DNA of 64,000 nucleotides from Helicobacter pylori. Lineage in GTDB: Bacteria; Campylobacterota; Campylobacteria; Campylobacterales; Helicobacteraceae. Both the position numbers and the translations under genes were made by a program. The stretch spans positions 1 through 64,000 of the forward strand of contig CP032046.1 in NCBI GenBank assembly GCA_008032955.1, read 5' to 3'. Below are positions 31,577-41,933 of this stretch, one piece after another (the stretch's first letter is position 1; every line of letters starts with the position of its first letter). The notes under the pieces are model-generated. The model was not told the origin of the DNA and ran no database searches. It saw only the letters and a program-made list of their open reading frames with translations.

Positions 31577-32784
31577 TTTAAAAGAGCGCTGTTTTACAGA
31601 CAATGAACTGAACGACAATTTTGTAGGTATTAGAAGCATCAATAATGACTTGCAAATTTGTTTCCCACTAGGATTTGATATAAGCGATGATAAAAACATT
31701 AGAGTAGATGTAAAAAAGCTTGTTTCTATTCTTTTAGAATACAATAAAACAATTGTATGTGAAAATTTGTTAAATAATAAAAATGAGATTATAAGATCAA
31801 ATTTTCCACTCATAGCGTATAAAAATGTCATAGAATATTTTTTATCGCATGGTTATTATATAGAAAATAAGAGCTATTATGAAAATAACGCAAAAGGCAG
31901 GATAAATTTTTCCAAAACGATGAAGAAAAATAGGCCCATTATTCAAACTTTTAACAATAAAAACTCTTTTGTTTATACTCGTTTTCAAGTTAAAAAGGAA
32001 ATGATTTAATGAAAATGAATTGATAACAGCTATAAACAAATATTGTGTGCATGAAGCGTTTTCTAAATTTGGCTTTGTGTTTAGCTCGTTTATGCCATCA
32101 AAATTTAACCTACCCACTGATAAAAATTATTGCATTTATCTGCTTGAAAACAAGCTAAACAACACCTTTAATGATGACAAGAAAATCCTTTTTCAATCTA
32201 TGAAAAATATTCTTTTACAAGATGATAATATTTTGGATAAGACTGATTTTAAATTTGGAACATATCATTTTTATGTTGTTTGGGAAAGAATGATAGACAA
32301 GGCATTTGGTATAAAAAATAAAGAAGTTTATTTTCCTAAAACAAAATGGAATTTGCGGCGTTCTAATCAAAACCCTGATTATTCATTGCAACCAGATAGC
32401 ATCATGCTGTTTGGCGATAAAATTTACATATTAGATGCAAAATATTATAAATATGGCATAAGTGGGGTTGCAAGCGATTTGCCTAGTAGCACATCCATCA
32501 TAAAACAGATTGTTTATGGCGAATATGCGGCAAAACGAGAAACAAAAAAAGAGATTTACAATGTCTTTTTAATGCCCTTTAACAGATTTAACAATCCGCT
32601 AAAATTGGGTAATATTCTTGAAAATATAGGTTTTGCAAATGGAGAGTGGAGAGACAATCTAAAGCAATATGAAAATATACAAGGAATTTTAATGGACACT
32701 AAATTTTTAATGCAAAATTATAACAAGAAATCCAATGATCTTTTAAAATTACTAGCAAAAAATGTGGAAGAAACTAAAATATGA
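31569..32784 (+). pseudogene. McrC/LlaJI-type restriction subunit R2, frameshifted
   Basis: Partner nuclease of the McrB-like subunit. The first frame (31569-32009) begins with an eight-base overlap with R1; the second continues to 32784 and holds the nuclease-like core, SLQPDSIMLFGDKIYILDAKYYKYG (PD...D-x-K pattern, D in PDS and DAK) and IIKQIVYGEYA. Removing one T from 32005-32007 gives KKEMINENELITAINKYCVH and a single frame of about 404 residues. The DxK signature marks a PD-(D/E)xK endonuclease. Both restriction genes are therefore broken while both methyltransferase genes are intact. It ends 76 bases before pseI, which reads the other way. Confidence 0.8.
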
Positions 32785-32860
32785 TTTTAAATTTTAATCA
32801 AAAATCAAATCTAAAACCACAAAACAAAATTAAAAACCCCATTTTTTAATCAAAACGAAC

Positions 32861-33883
32861 CTACAATGAGTGTTCTATATCATCAGCGTTTAAAGGGGTG
32901 TTGGCTTTTAAGAATTTTGATGCCTTTTGGCCTAAAATTTCTTTATAAAATTTAGGGTGTAAGCCAAGGTTGGGGCGTAAGGCTTTGATATTGTTTTCAG
33001 TCAATGCTTCGCCTTTTTGAATATCCTTAATGACAAATAAAGAACGCGCAAAAAATCTTCGCTCCTCTAAAGTCTTTGGATTGATTTTAGGCTCTTCTTC
33101 GCCCAAGGCTAAAACGCTTTGTTTGATGGCTTCAACCATGCTTTTAAATTCGTTAAAATCCATGCTAAAAGCGCTGTCTGGGGTTTGTAAGGATTTGTTT
33201 AAAATGAAATGCTTTTCTATCATGCTCGCTCCTAAAGTGGTGGCTAAAATGGGGCAAAGAGAGCCAATCGTGTGATCGCTCAAGCCAAATTTAACGCCAA
33301 AGGTTTCGCCTAATTTAACCATGCTCAATAAGTTAGCGTCTTCTATTTGGCTGGGATAAGCGCTCACGCATTTTAAAAGGGTGATGTCAAAATTATTCAC
33401 GCCTTTGCACAACGAGATAGCGTCTTGCAATTCGGTATGTGTAGCGATACCGCTAGAAAGGATAATGGGCTTTTGTGTGCGAGCGGACTTTTCAATCAAA
33501 TCTAAATCAACGATTTCAAAACTAGCGATCTTATACATGGGGCAATTCAGGCTCTCTAAAAGCTCTAAAGCTTTTGAGCTAAAAGGCGAGCTAAAAATGC
33601 CTAAATCAAGCTTTTTAGCCAACTCAAACAATTCCGCATGCCACTCTAGGGGGGTAGAAGCCTTTTGATACAATTCATACAGATTTTCTTTATCCCATAA
33701 AGTGCCTTGAATGATGAAAGGATCTTCTTTGGAGTTTAAAGTCATGCAGCTTGGCGTGTAGGTTTGGAGCTTGACAAAATCCGCGCCGCTTTCCTTAATG
33801 GCATGAAGGCTTTCTTTGGCTAGGTTTAGATCCTGGTTATGGTTAGCGCTCAATTCAGCGACAATTTTAGGGCGTTGTAACAT
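32861..33883 (-). CDS. pseI: pseudaminic acid synthase (HP0178)
   Basis: Condenses phosphoenolpyruvate with 2,4-diacetamido-2,4,6-trideoxy-altropyranose to make pseudaminic acid, the sugar that decorates H. pylori flagellins and is needed for motility. The 340-residue protein is a NeuB-type TIM barrel (AELSANHNQDLNLAKE, DFVKLQTYTPSCM, LLKCVSAYP, FGLSDHTIGSLCPILA, MIEKHFILNK) with a C-terminal antifreeze/SAF domain (SLFVIKDIQKGEALTENNIK, LRPNLGLHP). It starts three bases after the ABC ATPase gene on the same strand. The restriction-modification island lies between its 3' end and efp. Confidence 0.93.
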   Translation of the reverse strand: MLQRPKIVAELSANHNQDLNLAKESLHAIKESGADFVKLQTYTPSCMTLNSKEDPFIIQGTLWDKENLYELYQKASTPLEWHAELFELAKKLDLGIFSSPFSSKALELLESLNCPMYKIASFEIVDLDLIEKSARTQKPIILSSGIATHTELQDAISLCKGVNNFDITLLKCVSAYPSQIEDANLLSMVKLGETFGVKFGLSDHTIGSLCPILATTLGASMIEKHFILNKSLQTPDSAFSMDFNEFKSMVEAIKQSVLALGEEEPKINPKTLEERRFFARSLFVIKDIQKGEALTENNIKALRPNLGLHPKFYKEILGQKASKFLKANTPLNADDIEHSL

Positions 33884-33886
33884 TTC

Positions 33887-34528
33887 TTATTTTTCCTTAA
33901 TCAAAACTTCTTTTTCTAGGCGATAGACTTGAGAGCAAGTGAAGGCTAAATGCTCATCATGCGTGGCTAAAACTAACGCCCCTTCGTTTTCTGCAATGTA
34001 ATTTTGCAGCATGCTGATGACTTGATTAGCGCTAATGGTGTCTAAATTCCCGGTGGGTTCATCAGCGATAATGATTTTGGGTTTTTTAGAAAGCACTCTG
34101 GCGATGCTTAAGCGTTGTTGTTGGCCGCCGCTCAATTCACCCACGCCTTGTTTTAGGGTGTGGGCTATGCCTAATTGTTCTAAAAGGGAATGATTTATTT
34201 CTTGCTTGGCTAGGATGGAAGCGACTTGCAAGTTTTCTAAAGCGCTAAAACCCTTAAAAAGGTAATGCGATTGGAAGACTATGCCCACTTTTAAGCGTCG
34301 TAATTCCAAAAGTTTTTTGGAATTTAAGGCATAAATATCCTGGTGCTCTAACAAACTAACTGTCCCGCTATCCGGTTTTAGCATGGTGGCCAAATGGCTT
34401 AAAAGCGTGCTTTTACCGCTCCCGCTCACGCCTAAAATCGCTAGGCTTTCTTTGGGTTTAATGCACAAATTCACGCCATTATAAAGAGGTTTTTCAAAAG
34501 CATGAGAAATACCAGTCGCTTTAATCAT
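33887..34528 (-). CDS. LolD-like ABC transporter ATPase (HP0179)
   Basis: A 213-residue ABC ATPase with Walker [14 protein letters not shown] (about residues 33-45), Q loop in [16 protein letters not shown], signature [16 protein letters not shown], Walker [14 protein letters not shown] and H-loop LVLATHDEH. It belongs to the LolD/MacB/FtsE group. Its ATG overlaps the lnt stop (ATGA), and Lnt makes the mature lipoproteins that Lol transporters move, so a LolD role is a reasonable inference. No matching membrane subunit is adjacent. Confidence 0.88.
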   Translation of the reverse strand: MIKATGISHAFEKPLYNGVNLCIKPKESLAILGVSGSGKSTLLSHLATMLKPDSGTVSLLEHQDIYALNSKKLLELRRLKVGIVFQSHYLFKGFSALENLQVASILAKQEINHSLLEQLGIAHTLKQGVGELSGGQQQRLSIARVLSKKPKIIIADEPTGNLDTISANQVISMLQNYIAENEGALVLATHDEHLAFTCSQVYRLEKEVLIKEK

Positions 34529-35802
34529 GATCGTTTCCTAAAAAGAATATCGCCCAATAAGCTAGGGCTTAAAATGTAAGAAGTTGAAAAATTCGCACTG
34601 TGCAAAATGATTTTATCATAACGCCTTGCATAGTATTTTAAAAGCGTTCTTTGTAAGGTGGGTTCAATGCTTGGGCTAAACCATGCGTTATTGCTCATCA
34701 CGATAAAAATTTTTGAAGGGCTGTTTGAATAAGCGGGTTTGGAAGTGCCTTCATAGCAAATCAAGGGGCGAAAAGTGAAATCGTCTAATGTAAAATCGCT
34801 GAAATGGGGAGCGTTGCGGTATAAATAAGCGCTCTCGCCAAAAAAGAGCTTTTCAAGGGGTTTTTGAAGAAACTTGGGTAAAGGCATTATCTCGCCAAAG
34901 GGGGCTAAGATCACTTTATCAGCGATCTGAACGCTTTTTTTAGAAAATAAAAACGAGCTGTTATAAAGGCTATAGCCTTGAGCGCGCAATGTCCCTATTA
35001 AAATAGCAATATTATCGCTTAAATCTTCTAACTTCGCTTTAAAAGGGGAGTTTTCTAAAGCGATGGGGTAGGCGGTCTCTGGAAAAACAATCAGGGTTTT
35101 TTGCTTGCTTTGAGCGAGTTTGATTTCTTTAAGGATGTTGTTTTCAATATTGTTAAGGTAGTTTGAATCAAATTTCAAATCTTGGGGCGTTCTTGTAGAG
35201 ACTAATTCAACATTTCCAACCTCTGTTAAATCGCTTGTTTTAAAAAAATGAAAATCCAACGCGCCAAGCAGCAATAAAACCCCTATCATTCTGTATTTTT
35301 TAAGATTTTGAGCGCTCAAAAAAATGCAAGCTAAAAAAATAAGCCCTAAAGATAATTTATCCACCCTAAACACGCTATAAGAAAAAAAGCTATCCGGGAC
35401 TAACCAATCAAATCCAAAAGGGTGGATAAAACTAGAGCCTAAAAAACTCAAAAGCCTGAAGTAGGGGTTTTCAAAATAGAGCAACAAATAAAATAAAACC
35501 CCATAAACTAACGCTACTAAAACAATGATTAAGGGCAATAAATAAGTGAAATCCGAATAGCGAAAGCTTAAAGCGCACCAGTAAAACAATAACGCCCCCA
35601 CGAAAAAACCCAAAGCAAAAGCGCTGTTTCTAGGGGTTTTTAAAAACGCTAGCATGCTTAAAGGGGCTAGTAGGCTTGTGAGCATGATAGAAATATAAGG
35701 GTTTTCAACCACATAAGCGTCTAAAACAGCGTTCGCATACGCACTTGAAACAAACATGCATGCCAATAAAAAAGCGTTTTGATTGAACAGAATAAGACGC
35801 AT
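34525..35802 (-). CDS. lnt: apolipoprotein N-acyltransferase (HP0180)
   Basis: Adds the third acyl chain to the N-terminal cysteine of lipoproteins in the inner membrane. The 425-residue protein has about six to seven N-terminal helices, then a nitrilase-like periplasmic domain with the catalytic triad: glutamate in VFPETAYP, lysine in [14 protein letters not shown] and cysteine in [11 protein letters not shown]. It is the first gene of a three-gene minus-strand unit with the LolD-like ATPase and pseI. Confidence 0.95.
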   Translation of the reverse strand: MRLILFNQNAFLLACMFVSSAYANAVLDAYVVENPYISIMLTSLLAPLSMLAFLKTPRNSAFALGFFVGALLFYWCALSFRYSDFTYLLPLIIVLVALVYGVLFYLLLYFENPYFRLLSFLGSSFIHPFGFDWLVPDSFFSYSVFRVDKLSLGLIFLACIFLSAQNLKKYRMIGVLLLLGALDFHFFKTSDLTEVGNVELVSTRTPQDLKFDSNYLNNIENNILKEIKLAQSKQKTLIVFPETAYPIALENSPFKAKLEDLSDNIAILIGTLRAQGYSLYNSSFLFSKKSVQIADKVILAPFGEIMPLPKFLQKPLEKLFFGESAYLYRNAPHFSDFTLDDFTFRPLICYEGTSKPAYSNSPSKIFIVMSNNAWFSPSIEPTLQRTLLKYYARRYDKIILHSANFSTSYILSPSLLGDILFRKRS

Positions 35803-35837
35803 GGCTAGATTTTGAAACCTTGAGATTGTTTTAGTGT

Positions 35838-35843
35838 ATTATA
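35838..35843 (-). promoter_or_regulatory. -10 box of the lnt operon
   Basis: On the minus strand GCTATAATACAC gives TATAAT ending 36 bases before the lnt ATG. The region 35803-36032 is a divergent promoter area between lnt and the cvpA-like gene; I see no other feature in it. Confidence 0.6.
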
Positions 35844-36032
35844 GCTATATTTTAATTTAAGAATTTTAGATTGATTTTTTTAAGGGTAGTTTTTTTTAAG
35901 TTGTGTTATTATTTTCAAATTTCAAGTCTAAAGAGCGTGAATTGGCATGATTTAAGAGTAATGGGTGTTTGTTTTAAGACGCTATGACTATCTTTATGCG
36001 AGATATATGAGAGAAAGGTTTGGGTTTAGGGT

Positions 36033-36734
36033 TTGAATTATATTGATTTGGCGTTACTTGTGGTGGTGGTAGCTTTTGGGATTAGGGGATTTTATCATGG
36101 CTTCGTGAGTGAAGTGGCGGGGACTTTAGGGATTGTGCTTGGCGTGTATTTAGCGTCTCGCTATTCTGTGGCTGTTGGGAATTTATTTTCAGAGCATTTG
36201 TATGATTTAAGAAATGAAACCATGACGAATCTCATCGGTTTTTTATTGGTGTTAGCGTCTATTTGGGTGTTTTTTTTAGCTTTTGGAGTGTTGCTAGGCA
36301 AGGTGTTAGTCTTTAGCGGATTAGGCATTATAGACAAAGCGTTAGGGTTTATTTTCTCATGTTTAAAGACTTTTTTAGTGCTTTCTTTCATCCTTTATGC
36401 ACTCTCTAAAATGGAAGTCATGAAAGACGCTAACGCCTATTTGCAAGAAAAAAGTGCTTTTTTTTCTACCATGAAAAGCATCGCCAGTAAGATCATGCGC
36501 CTTGATGGCGTCAAACATGTGGAGAAAAACCTTAAAGACAACCTTGAAGAAATGAGCGATGAAGTCAAAAATAAAGAATCTTTTAATAAAAATAAACAAT
36601 CTTTTGATAAAGCGATGGATAAGGGCGTGGAATCTTTAAAAGAAAAGGCTAAAGATTTGCCTAAAAACATGCTAGATCCAAAAGCTAACCAAACCCCACC
36701 AAACCCCACCCCATCTAATAAAGAACCCCTATAA
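36033..36734 (+). CDS. CvpA-family membrane protein (HP0181)
   Basis: A 233-residue protein with four membrane helices in the first 125 residues (IDLALLVVVVAFGIRGFYHG, SEVAGTLGIVLGVYLASRYS, LIGFLLVLASIWVFFLAFGV, KALGFIFSCLKTFLVLSFIL), the CvpA outline, and a charged C-terminal tail rich in lysine, asparagine and proline. The start is TTG 36033; I see no in-frame ATG that would keep the first helix. CvpA proteins are linked to envelope homeostasis. It precedes lysS by nine bases. Confidence 0.85.
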   Translation: MNYIDLALLVVVVAFGIRGFYHGFVSEVAGTLGIVLGVYLASRYSVAVGNLFSEHLYDLRNETMTNLIGFLLVLASIWVFFLAFGVLLGKVLVFSGLGIIDKALGFIFSCLKTFLVLSFILYALSKMEVMKDANAYLQEKSAFFSTMKSIASKIMRLDGVKHVEKNLKDNLEEMSDEVKNKESFNKNKQSFDKAMDKGVESLKEKAKDLPKNMLDPKANQTPPNPTPSNKEPL

Positions 36735-36743
36735 AGGCATCAC

Positions 36744-38249
36744 ATGTTTTCTAACCAATACATCCAACAACGCATCCATAAAGCCAATAGCTTGAGAGAA
36801 GAAGGGAAAAACCCTTATAAAAATGGCTTGAAACGAAGCCTCACCAACGCTGCTTTTTTAGAAAAATACGCTTATGTTAAGGGTTTAGAAGAGCCTAAAG
36901 ACAAAGAAAAACACGAAAGTATTGTAGGGAGGGTCAAGCTCTTGCGTTTAATGGGTAAGGCATGTTTTATTAAAGTTGAAGATGAAAGCGCGATTTTGCA
37001 AGCTTATGTTTCGCAAAATGAATTGAACGATGAATTTAAAAGCTTGAAAAAGCATTTGGAAGTGGGCGATATTGTGTTGGTGAAAGGCTTCCCTTTTGCT
37101 ACCAAAACCGGTGAATTAAGCGTTCATGCCCTAGAATTTCATATTTTAAGCAAAACCATTGTGCCTTTACCTGAAAAATTTCATGGATTAAGCGATATAG
37201 AATTGCGTTACCGCCAGCGCTATTTGGATTTGATCGTCAATCCTAGCGTTAAAGATGTGTTTAAAAAGCGCAGTTTGATCGTCTCTAGCGTGCGGAAATT
37301 TTTTGAAATGGAAGGGTTTTTAGAAGTGGAAACCCCTATGATGCACCCCATTCCTGGCGGGGCGAACGCAAGGCCTTTCATCACTTATCATAACGCCTTA
37401 GAAATTGAAAGGTATTTGAGAATCGCCCCAGAATTATACCTTAAACGCTTGATTGTAGGGGGGTTTGAGGCGGTGTTTGAAATCAATCGTAATTTCAGGA
37501 ATGAGGGCATGGATCACAGCCATAACCCCGAATTCACGATGATTGAGTTTTACTGGGCGTATCACACTTATGAAGATTTGATTGAACTCAGTAAGAGGTT
37601 GTTTGACTACTTGCTAAAGACTTTAAATTTAGATTCAAAAATCATTTACAACGATATGGAAGTGGATTTCAACCAAACGAGCGTGATTTCTTATTTGGAC
37701 GCTTTAGAAACAATAGGGGGCATTAGTAAGGGCATTTTAGAAAAAGAAGACAGGCTTTTGGCTTATTTATTAGAGCAAGGCATCAAAGTAGAGCCAAACC
37801 TCACTCATGGCAAGTTACTCGCTGAAGCGTTTGATCATTTTGTAGAGCATAAGCTCATTAACCCCACTTTTGTAACCCAATACCCTATTGAGATTAGCCC
37901 CTTAGCCAGACGCAACGATAGTAACCCTAATATTGCTGACAGGTTTGAATTGTTTATTGCAGGGAAAGAAATCGCTAACGGCTTTAGCGAGTTGAACGAT
38001 CCTTTAGATCAATTAGAACGCTTTAAAAATCAAGTGGCTGAAAAAGAAAAAGGCGATGAAGAAGCCCAATACATGGATGAAGATTATGTGTGGGCGTTAG
38101 CCCATGGAATGCCCCCCACTGCAGGGCAAGGCATAGGCATTGATAGATTAGTGATGCTACTCACTGGAGCTAAAAGCATTAAAGATGTGATTTTATTCCC
38201 AGCGATGCGTCCTGTTAAAAACGATTTTAATGTGGAGAGTGAAGAATAA
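36744..38249 (+). CDS. lysS: lysyl-tRNA synthetase, class II (HP0182)
   Basis: Charges tRNA-Lys. The 501-residue protein has an N-terminal OB-fold anticodon-binding domain ([20 protein letters not shown]) and a class II core with motif 1 region [20 protein letters not shown], motif 2 [20 protein letters not shown] and motif 3 [13 protein letters not shown]. Its stop overlaps the glyA ATG by one base (TAATG), implying coupled translation. Confidence 0.98.
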   Translation: MFSNQYIQQRIHKANSLREEGKNPYKNGLKRSLTNAAFLEKYAYVKGLEEPKDKEKHESIVGRVKLLRLMGKACFIKVEDESAILQAYVSQNELNDEFKSLKKHLEVGDIVLVKGFPFATKTGELSVHALEFHILSKTIVPLPEKFHGLSDIELRYRQRYLDLIVNPSVKDVFKKRSLIVSSVRKFFEMEGFLEVETPMMHPIPGGANARPFITYHNALEIERYLRIAPELYLKRLIVGGFEAVFEINRNFRNEGMDHSHNPEFTMIEFYWAYHTYEDLIELSKRLFDYLLKTLNLDSKIIYNDMEVDFNQTSVISYLDALETIGGISKGILEKEDRLLAYLLEQGIKVEPNLTHGKLLAEAFDHFVEHKLINPTFVTQYPIEISPLARRNDSNPNIADRFELFIAGKEIANGFSELNDPLDQLERFKNQVAEKEKGDEEAQYMDEDYVWALAHGMPPTAGQGIGIDRLVMLLTGAKSIKDVILFPAMRPVKNDFNVESEE

Positions 38250-39499
38250 TGGCGTATTTTTTAGAACAAACGGATAGTGAAATTTTTGAGCTTATCTTTG
38301 AAGAATACAAGAGGCAAAACGAGCATTTAGAAATGATAGCGAGCGAGAATTACACTTTTGCAAGCGTTATGGAGGCTATGGGGAGTGTTTTAACGAATAA
38401 ATACGCTGAAGGCTATCCTAACAAGCGCTACTATGGAGGCTGTGAAGTGGTGGATAAAATAGAAAGCTTGGCCATAGAAAGGGCTAAAAAGCTTTTTAAT
38501 TGCCAGTTCGCTAATGTGCAAGCGCACTCAGGCTCACAAGCCAATAACGCTGTCTATCACGCTCTTTTAAAGCCTTATGACAAGATTTTAGGCATGGATT
38601 TAAGCTGTGGAGGGCATTTAACGCATGGCGCTAAAGTGAGCTTAACCGGTAAGCATTATCAGAGCTTTTCTTATGGCGTGAATTTAGATGGCTATATTGA
38701 TTATGAAGAGACGCTAAAAATCGCTCAAAGCGTTAAGCCAGAAATCATTGTGTGCGGGTTTTCAGCCTATCCAAGGGAGATTGATTTTAAGAAATTTAGA
38801 GAAATCGCTGATGAAGTGGGAGCGTTACTATTAGGCGATATAGCCCATGTGGCAGGGCTTGTGGTAACCGGTGAGCATGCCCATCCTTTCCCGCATTGCC
38901 ATGTGGTTTCAAGCACCACTCATAAGACCTTAAGAGGGCCTAGAGGGGGGCTTATTTTAACCAATGATGAAGAGATAGCGGCCAAGATTGATAAAGCGAT
39001 TTTTCCAGGGACTCAAGGTGGGCCTTTGATGCATGCAATTGCTGCTAAAGCGGTGGGGTTTAAAGAGAATCTAAAACCAGAATTTAAAGCTTATGCAAAA
39101 TTGGTGAAATCTAACATGCAAGTTTTGGCTAAAGCGTTAAAAGAAAAAAACCACAAGTTAGTGAGTGGTGGCACTTCTAACCATTTGCTTTTAATGGATT
39201 TCTTGGATAAGCCTTATAGTGGGAAAGACGCTGATATTGCATTAGGGAATGCCGGGATCACCGTGAATAAAAACACCATTCCTGGCGAAACGCGCAGCCC
39301 TTTTGTAACGAGTGGGATAAGGATTGGATCAGCGGCATTGAGCGCAAGGGGCATGGGAGCTAAAGAATTTGAAATCATAGGGAATAAAATATCAGATATT
39401 TTGAATGATATTAATAATGTTAGTTTGCAATTGCATGTGAAAGAAGAATTGAAGGCCATGGCCAATCAATTCCCTGTGTACCACCAACCTATTTTTTAA
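38249..39499 (+). CDS. glyA: serine hydroxymethyltransferase (HP0183)
   Basis: Pyridoxal-phosphate enzyme that converts serine and tetrahydrofolate to glycine and methylene-tetrahydrofolate. The 416-residue protein has [29 protein letters not shown], the PLP-lysine in [16 protein letters not shown], and [14 protein letters not shown]. It is coupled to lysS and followed 10 bases later by a DUF1882 gene. Confidence 0.98.
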   Translation: MAYFLEQTDSEIFELIFEEYKRQNEHLEMIASENYTFASVMEAMGSVLTNKYAEGYPNKRYYGGCEVVDKIESLAIERAKKLFNCQFANVQAHSGSQANNAVYHALLKPYDKILGMDLSCGGHLTHGAKVSLTGKHYQSFSYGVNLDGYIDYEETLKIAQSVKPEIIVCGFSAYPREIDFKKFREIADEVGALLLGDIAHVAGLVVTGEHAHPFPHCHVVSSTTHKTLRGPRGGLILTNDEEIAAKIDKAIFPGTQGGPLMHAIAAKAVGFKENLKPEFKAYAKLVKSNMQVLAKALKEKNHKLVSGGTSNHLLLMDFLDKPYSGKDADIALGNAGITVNKNTIPGETRSPFVTSGIRIGSAALSARGMGAKEFEIIGNKISDILNDINNVSLQLHVKEELKAMANQFPVYHQPIF

Positions 39500-39509
39500 G
39501 GGAGTCAAG

Positions 39510-40052
39510 ATGACAGAAATGGAATTAAAGCTCATTAAGATAGACACAAGCCATTATTTTGAAAAAAAACCAGGCTTGGGGGAGAGGGTGGATTATGCGG
39601 GGCGTTGCTACTATAATAAATTCCAAAGAGTGAATGCCATGCTCACAAGCTCGCTCATTCAAAAGCATTTGAAAAGGGAGATAGAAATCGCACACAATCT
39701 CATCTTGCGTAACGATAAGGTGGAAAACATTGTGTTTGATTATAACGGGAGGAACCCGGAGCGTTTTTACCATAAGGCGCAGTTATTGCTTCGTGAGGAA
39801 GGTTTTATGAATTTTACCGCTTATAACACGAAAACGCCAGGGCATTTGCATTTGTATGTGCATAAGGGGCATACGGAATTAGGCGAGGGTGAAAGGTTGG
39901 TTAAAACTTTGTCCATGAAATTAGCACAAGGGTTGCCTAAAGAATGGAAGGTATTCCCTAGCAATGAATGGCCTAAGGAATTTAATATTTTAGCTTTACC
40001 TTATGAAGTGTTTGCAAAAGAGCGCGGGAGCTCTTGGGCGAAGCATTTATAA
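39510..40052 (+). CDS. DUF1882 protein of epsilonproteobacteria (HP0184)
   Basis: A 180-residue cytoplasmic-looking protein without membrane segments, seen in this gene order in Helicobacter and relatives and placed in DUF1882. It contains [20 protein letters not shown] and a histidine-rich part [20 protein letters not shown] that could bind metal. No function is known to me. It lies between glyA and the SPOR-domain gene, all co-directional with short gaps. Confidence 0.75.
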   Translation: MTEMELKLIKIDTSHYFEKKPGLGERVDYAGRCYYNKFQRVNAMLTSSLIQKHLKREIEIAHNLILRNDKVENIVFDYNGRNPERFYHKAQLLLREEGFMNFTAYNTKTPGHLHLYVHKGHTELGEGERLVKTLSMKLAQGLPKEWKVFPSNEWPKEFNILALPYEVFAKERGSSWAKHL

Positions 40053-40073
40053 CCATTTTTGAAAGGATTTTTG

Positions 40074-40883
40074 ATGTCAGAAAAAGAAAGACTGAATGAA
40101 GTGATCTTAGAAGAAGAAAATAATGGGGGCGGCACTAAAAAGGTGTTTTTGATCGTGGCTATAGCCATTATCATTTTAGCGGTGCTTTTAATGGTGTTTT
40201 GGAAAAGCACGAGAGTCGCTCCTAAAGAGACTTTTTTACAAGCCGATAGTGGGATGCAAAAAATAGGCAACACTAAAGATGAGAAAAAAGACGATGAGTT
40301 TGAAAACTTGAATTTGGATCCTTCCAAGCAAGAAGACAAGTTAGACAAAGTGGCGGATAATGTTAAAAAACAAGAAAATGATGCGTTTAACATGCCCACT
40401 CAAACCAATCAAGCTCAAACGGAGATGAAAACAACAGAAGAAAAACAAGAAGCTCAAAAAGAATTAAAAGCTGTTGAGCACACTCCTATAATCGCTCAAA
40501 AAGAATCTCAAGCTGTGGCTAAAAAAGAAACCCCCCATAAAAAGCCCAAAGTAACCCCTAAAGATAAGCAAGCTCATAAAGATAAAGCTAAGCATGCGGT
40601 TAAAGAACCAAAAGTCAAAAAAGAAGCTCATAAAGAAGTTCCTAAAAAAGCCAATTCTAAAACCAACCTTACTAAAGGGCATTATTTGCAAGTGGGGGTT
40701 TTTGCACACACGCCTAATAAAGCGTTTTTACAAGCGTTTAACCAATTCCCCCATAAGATTGAAGATAGGGGGGCTACTAAACGCTACCTCATAGGCCCTT
40801 ATAAGAGCAAGCAAGAAGCCTTAATGCATGCTGATGAGGTCAGCAAAAAGATGACTAAACCGGTTGTCATAGAGGTTCGTTAA
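40074..40883 (+). CDS. SPOR-domain membrane protein (HP0185)
   Basis: A 269-residue bitopic protein. One helix near residues 23-44 (KVFLIVAIAIIILAVLLMVF) follows a short cytoplasmic end; a long lysine-, alanine- and glutamate-rich periplasmic linker leads to a C-terminal SPOR domain (GHYLQVGVFAHTPNKAFLQ, RYLIGPYKSKQEALMHADEV). SPOR domains bind denuded glycan strands at division sites, so a role at the septum is likely. ATG 40074 is chosen because AAAGGA precedes it. Confidence 0.85.
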   Translation: MSEKERLNEVILEEENNGGGTKKVFLIVAIAIIILAVLLMVFWKSTRVAPKETFLQADSGMQKIGNTKDEKKDDEFENLNLDPSKQEDKLDKVADNVKKQENDAFNMPTQTNQAQTEMKTTEEKQEAQKELKAVEHTPIIAQKESQAVAKKETPHKKPKVTPKDKQAHKDKAKHAVKEPKVKKEAHKEVPKKANSKTNLTKGHYLQVGVFAHTPNKAFLQAFNQFPHKIEDRGATKRYLIGPYKSKQEALMHADEVSKKMTKPVVIEVR

Positions 40884-40918
40884 AGATTTTACAAACTTAA
40901 AAGAGTTTAGCGTTAGTC

Positions 40919-41046
40919 AAGCGATAATTTCTTGTGATGCACTCTTAGGGGTTAGAGGGATTTATGGGGGAGAGTTTGCAAAATACCCCTATTTTCTTAA
41001 GAGTTTTGTATAAAACTAAAATAAAGTAATCCCATTTAAAAAATAA
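40919..41046 (+). repeat. dispersed intergenic stem-loop element, copy D
   Basis: AAGCGATAATTTCTTGTGAT, TTAGGGGTTAGAGGG, GGGGGAGAG, GCAAAATACCCCTATTTT and AAAATAAAGTAAT in order; the best example in the window. TAGGGGT pairs with ACCCCTA. It lies just after the SPOR gene stop. Confidence 0.7.
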
Positions 41047-41054
41047 AGAGCGTT

Positions 41055-41340
41055 ATGAATTTAATGGATAGCAAAGAATATGACGGCTTTTTAACTAGCA
41101 AGCAAAATATAAGACAGCTAAAACAAAGTAATAGCATTTAGTAAAGTAGGGGTAAGAGGTAAAAAATGGAAAAACATGCGTTTTAAATCAAACATTCATA
41201 CCCACTACTAGCAGTCAAGGAGAAGTAACAAACCCAGACCGCATGAAAGAATTGTAATACAAAAAAGATTAAAACAGCTTTTAAGACTATCAATCCATAT
41301 GATTTTACCAAAAAGAAAGCATCAGTCATTTTAATAGGTT
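41055..41340 (+). pseudogene. decayed gene remnant
   Basis: A 28-codon piece from ATG 41055 (MNLMDSKEYDGFLTSKQNIR) is followed by non-coding sequence, then coding-like scraps QTFIPTTSSQGEVTNPDRMK and KTINPYDFTKKKASVILIGF in other frames. No single-base repair joins them. It looks like one gene decayed by several indels, or two remnants. I do not recognise the family. Confidence 0.4.
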
Positions 41341-41352
41341 TTTTAAAATTAG

Positions 41353-41358
41353 CTATAA
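41353..41358 (+). promoter_or_regulatory. -10 box for the UPF0114 gene
   Basis: TATAAT within TTAGCTATAATCAAGG, 37 bases before ATG 41395. Confidence 0.6.
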
Positions 41359-41394
41359 TCAAGGCTTCAAAAAGCCATAATTAAAAGAGTTGAG

Positions 41395-41928
41395 ATGTTG
41401 GAAAAATTGATTGAAAGAGTGTTGTTTGCCACTCGTTGGTTGCTAGCCCCTTTATGCATTGCCATGTCGTTAGTGTTGGTGGTTTTAGGCTATGTGTTCA
41501 TGAAAGAGTTGTGGCACATGCTCAGCCATTTAGACACCATTAGTGAAACGGATTTGGTTTTATCAGCCTTAGGTTTAGTGGATTTGTTGTTTATGGCCGG
41601 GCTTGTTTTGATGGTGTTGCTCGCTAGTTATGAAAGCTTTGTTTCTAAATTAGACAAGGTGGATGCCAGTGAAATCACCTGGCTAAAGCACACGGATTTT
41701 AACGCTTTAAAGTTAAAGGTTTCACTCTCCATTGTAGCCATTTCGGCGATTTTCTTGCTCAAACGCTACATGAGTTTAGAAGACGTTCTATCTAGCATTC
41801 CTAAAGACACGCCTTTATCGCATAACCCCATTTTTTGGCAAGTGGTGATCCATTTGGTGTTTGTGTGTTCAGCGCTTTTAGCCGCCGTTACCAATAACAT
41901 CGCTTTTTCGCAAAATAAAGGGCATTAA
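41395..41928 (+). CDS. YqhA/UPF0114-family membrane protein (HP0189)
   Basis: A 177-residue protein with four membrane helices (residues about 15-33, 55-77, 105-122 and 145-165). LIERVLFATRWLLAPLCIAM at the start, LGLVDLLFMAGLVLMVLLAS, and YESFVSKLD are typical of UPF0114. Function is unknown in the family. It converges with the phospholipase D gene with five bases between the stops. Confidence 0.88.
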   Translation: MLEKLIERVLFATRWLLAPLCIAMSLVLVVLGYVFMKELWHMLSHLDTISETDLVLSALGLVDLLFMAGLVLMVLLASYESFVSKLDKVDASEITWLKHTDFNALKLKVSLSIVAISAIFLLKRYMSLEDVLSSIPKDTPLSHNPIFWQVVIHLVFVCSALLAAVTNNIAFSQNKGH

Positions 41929-41933
41929 AAGTT

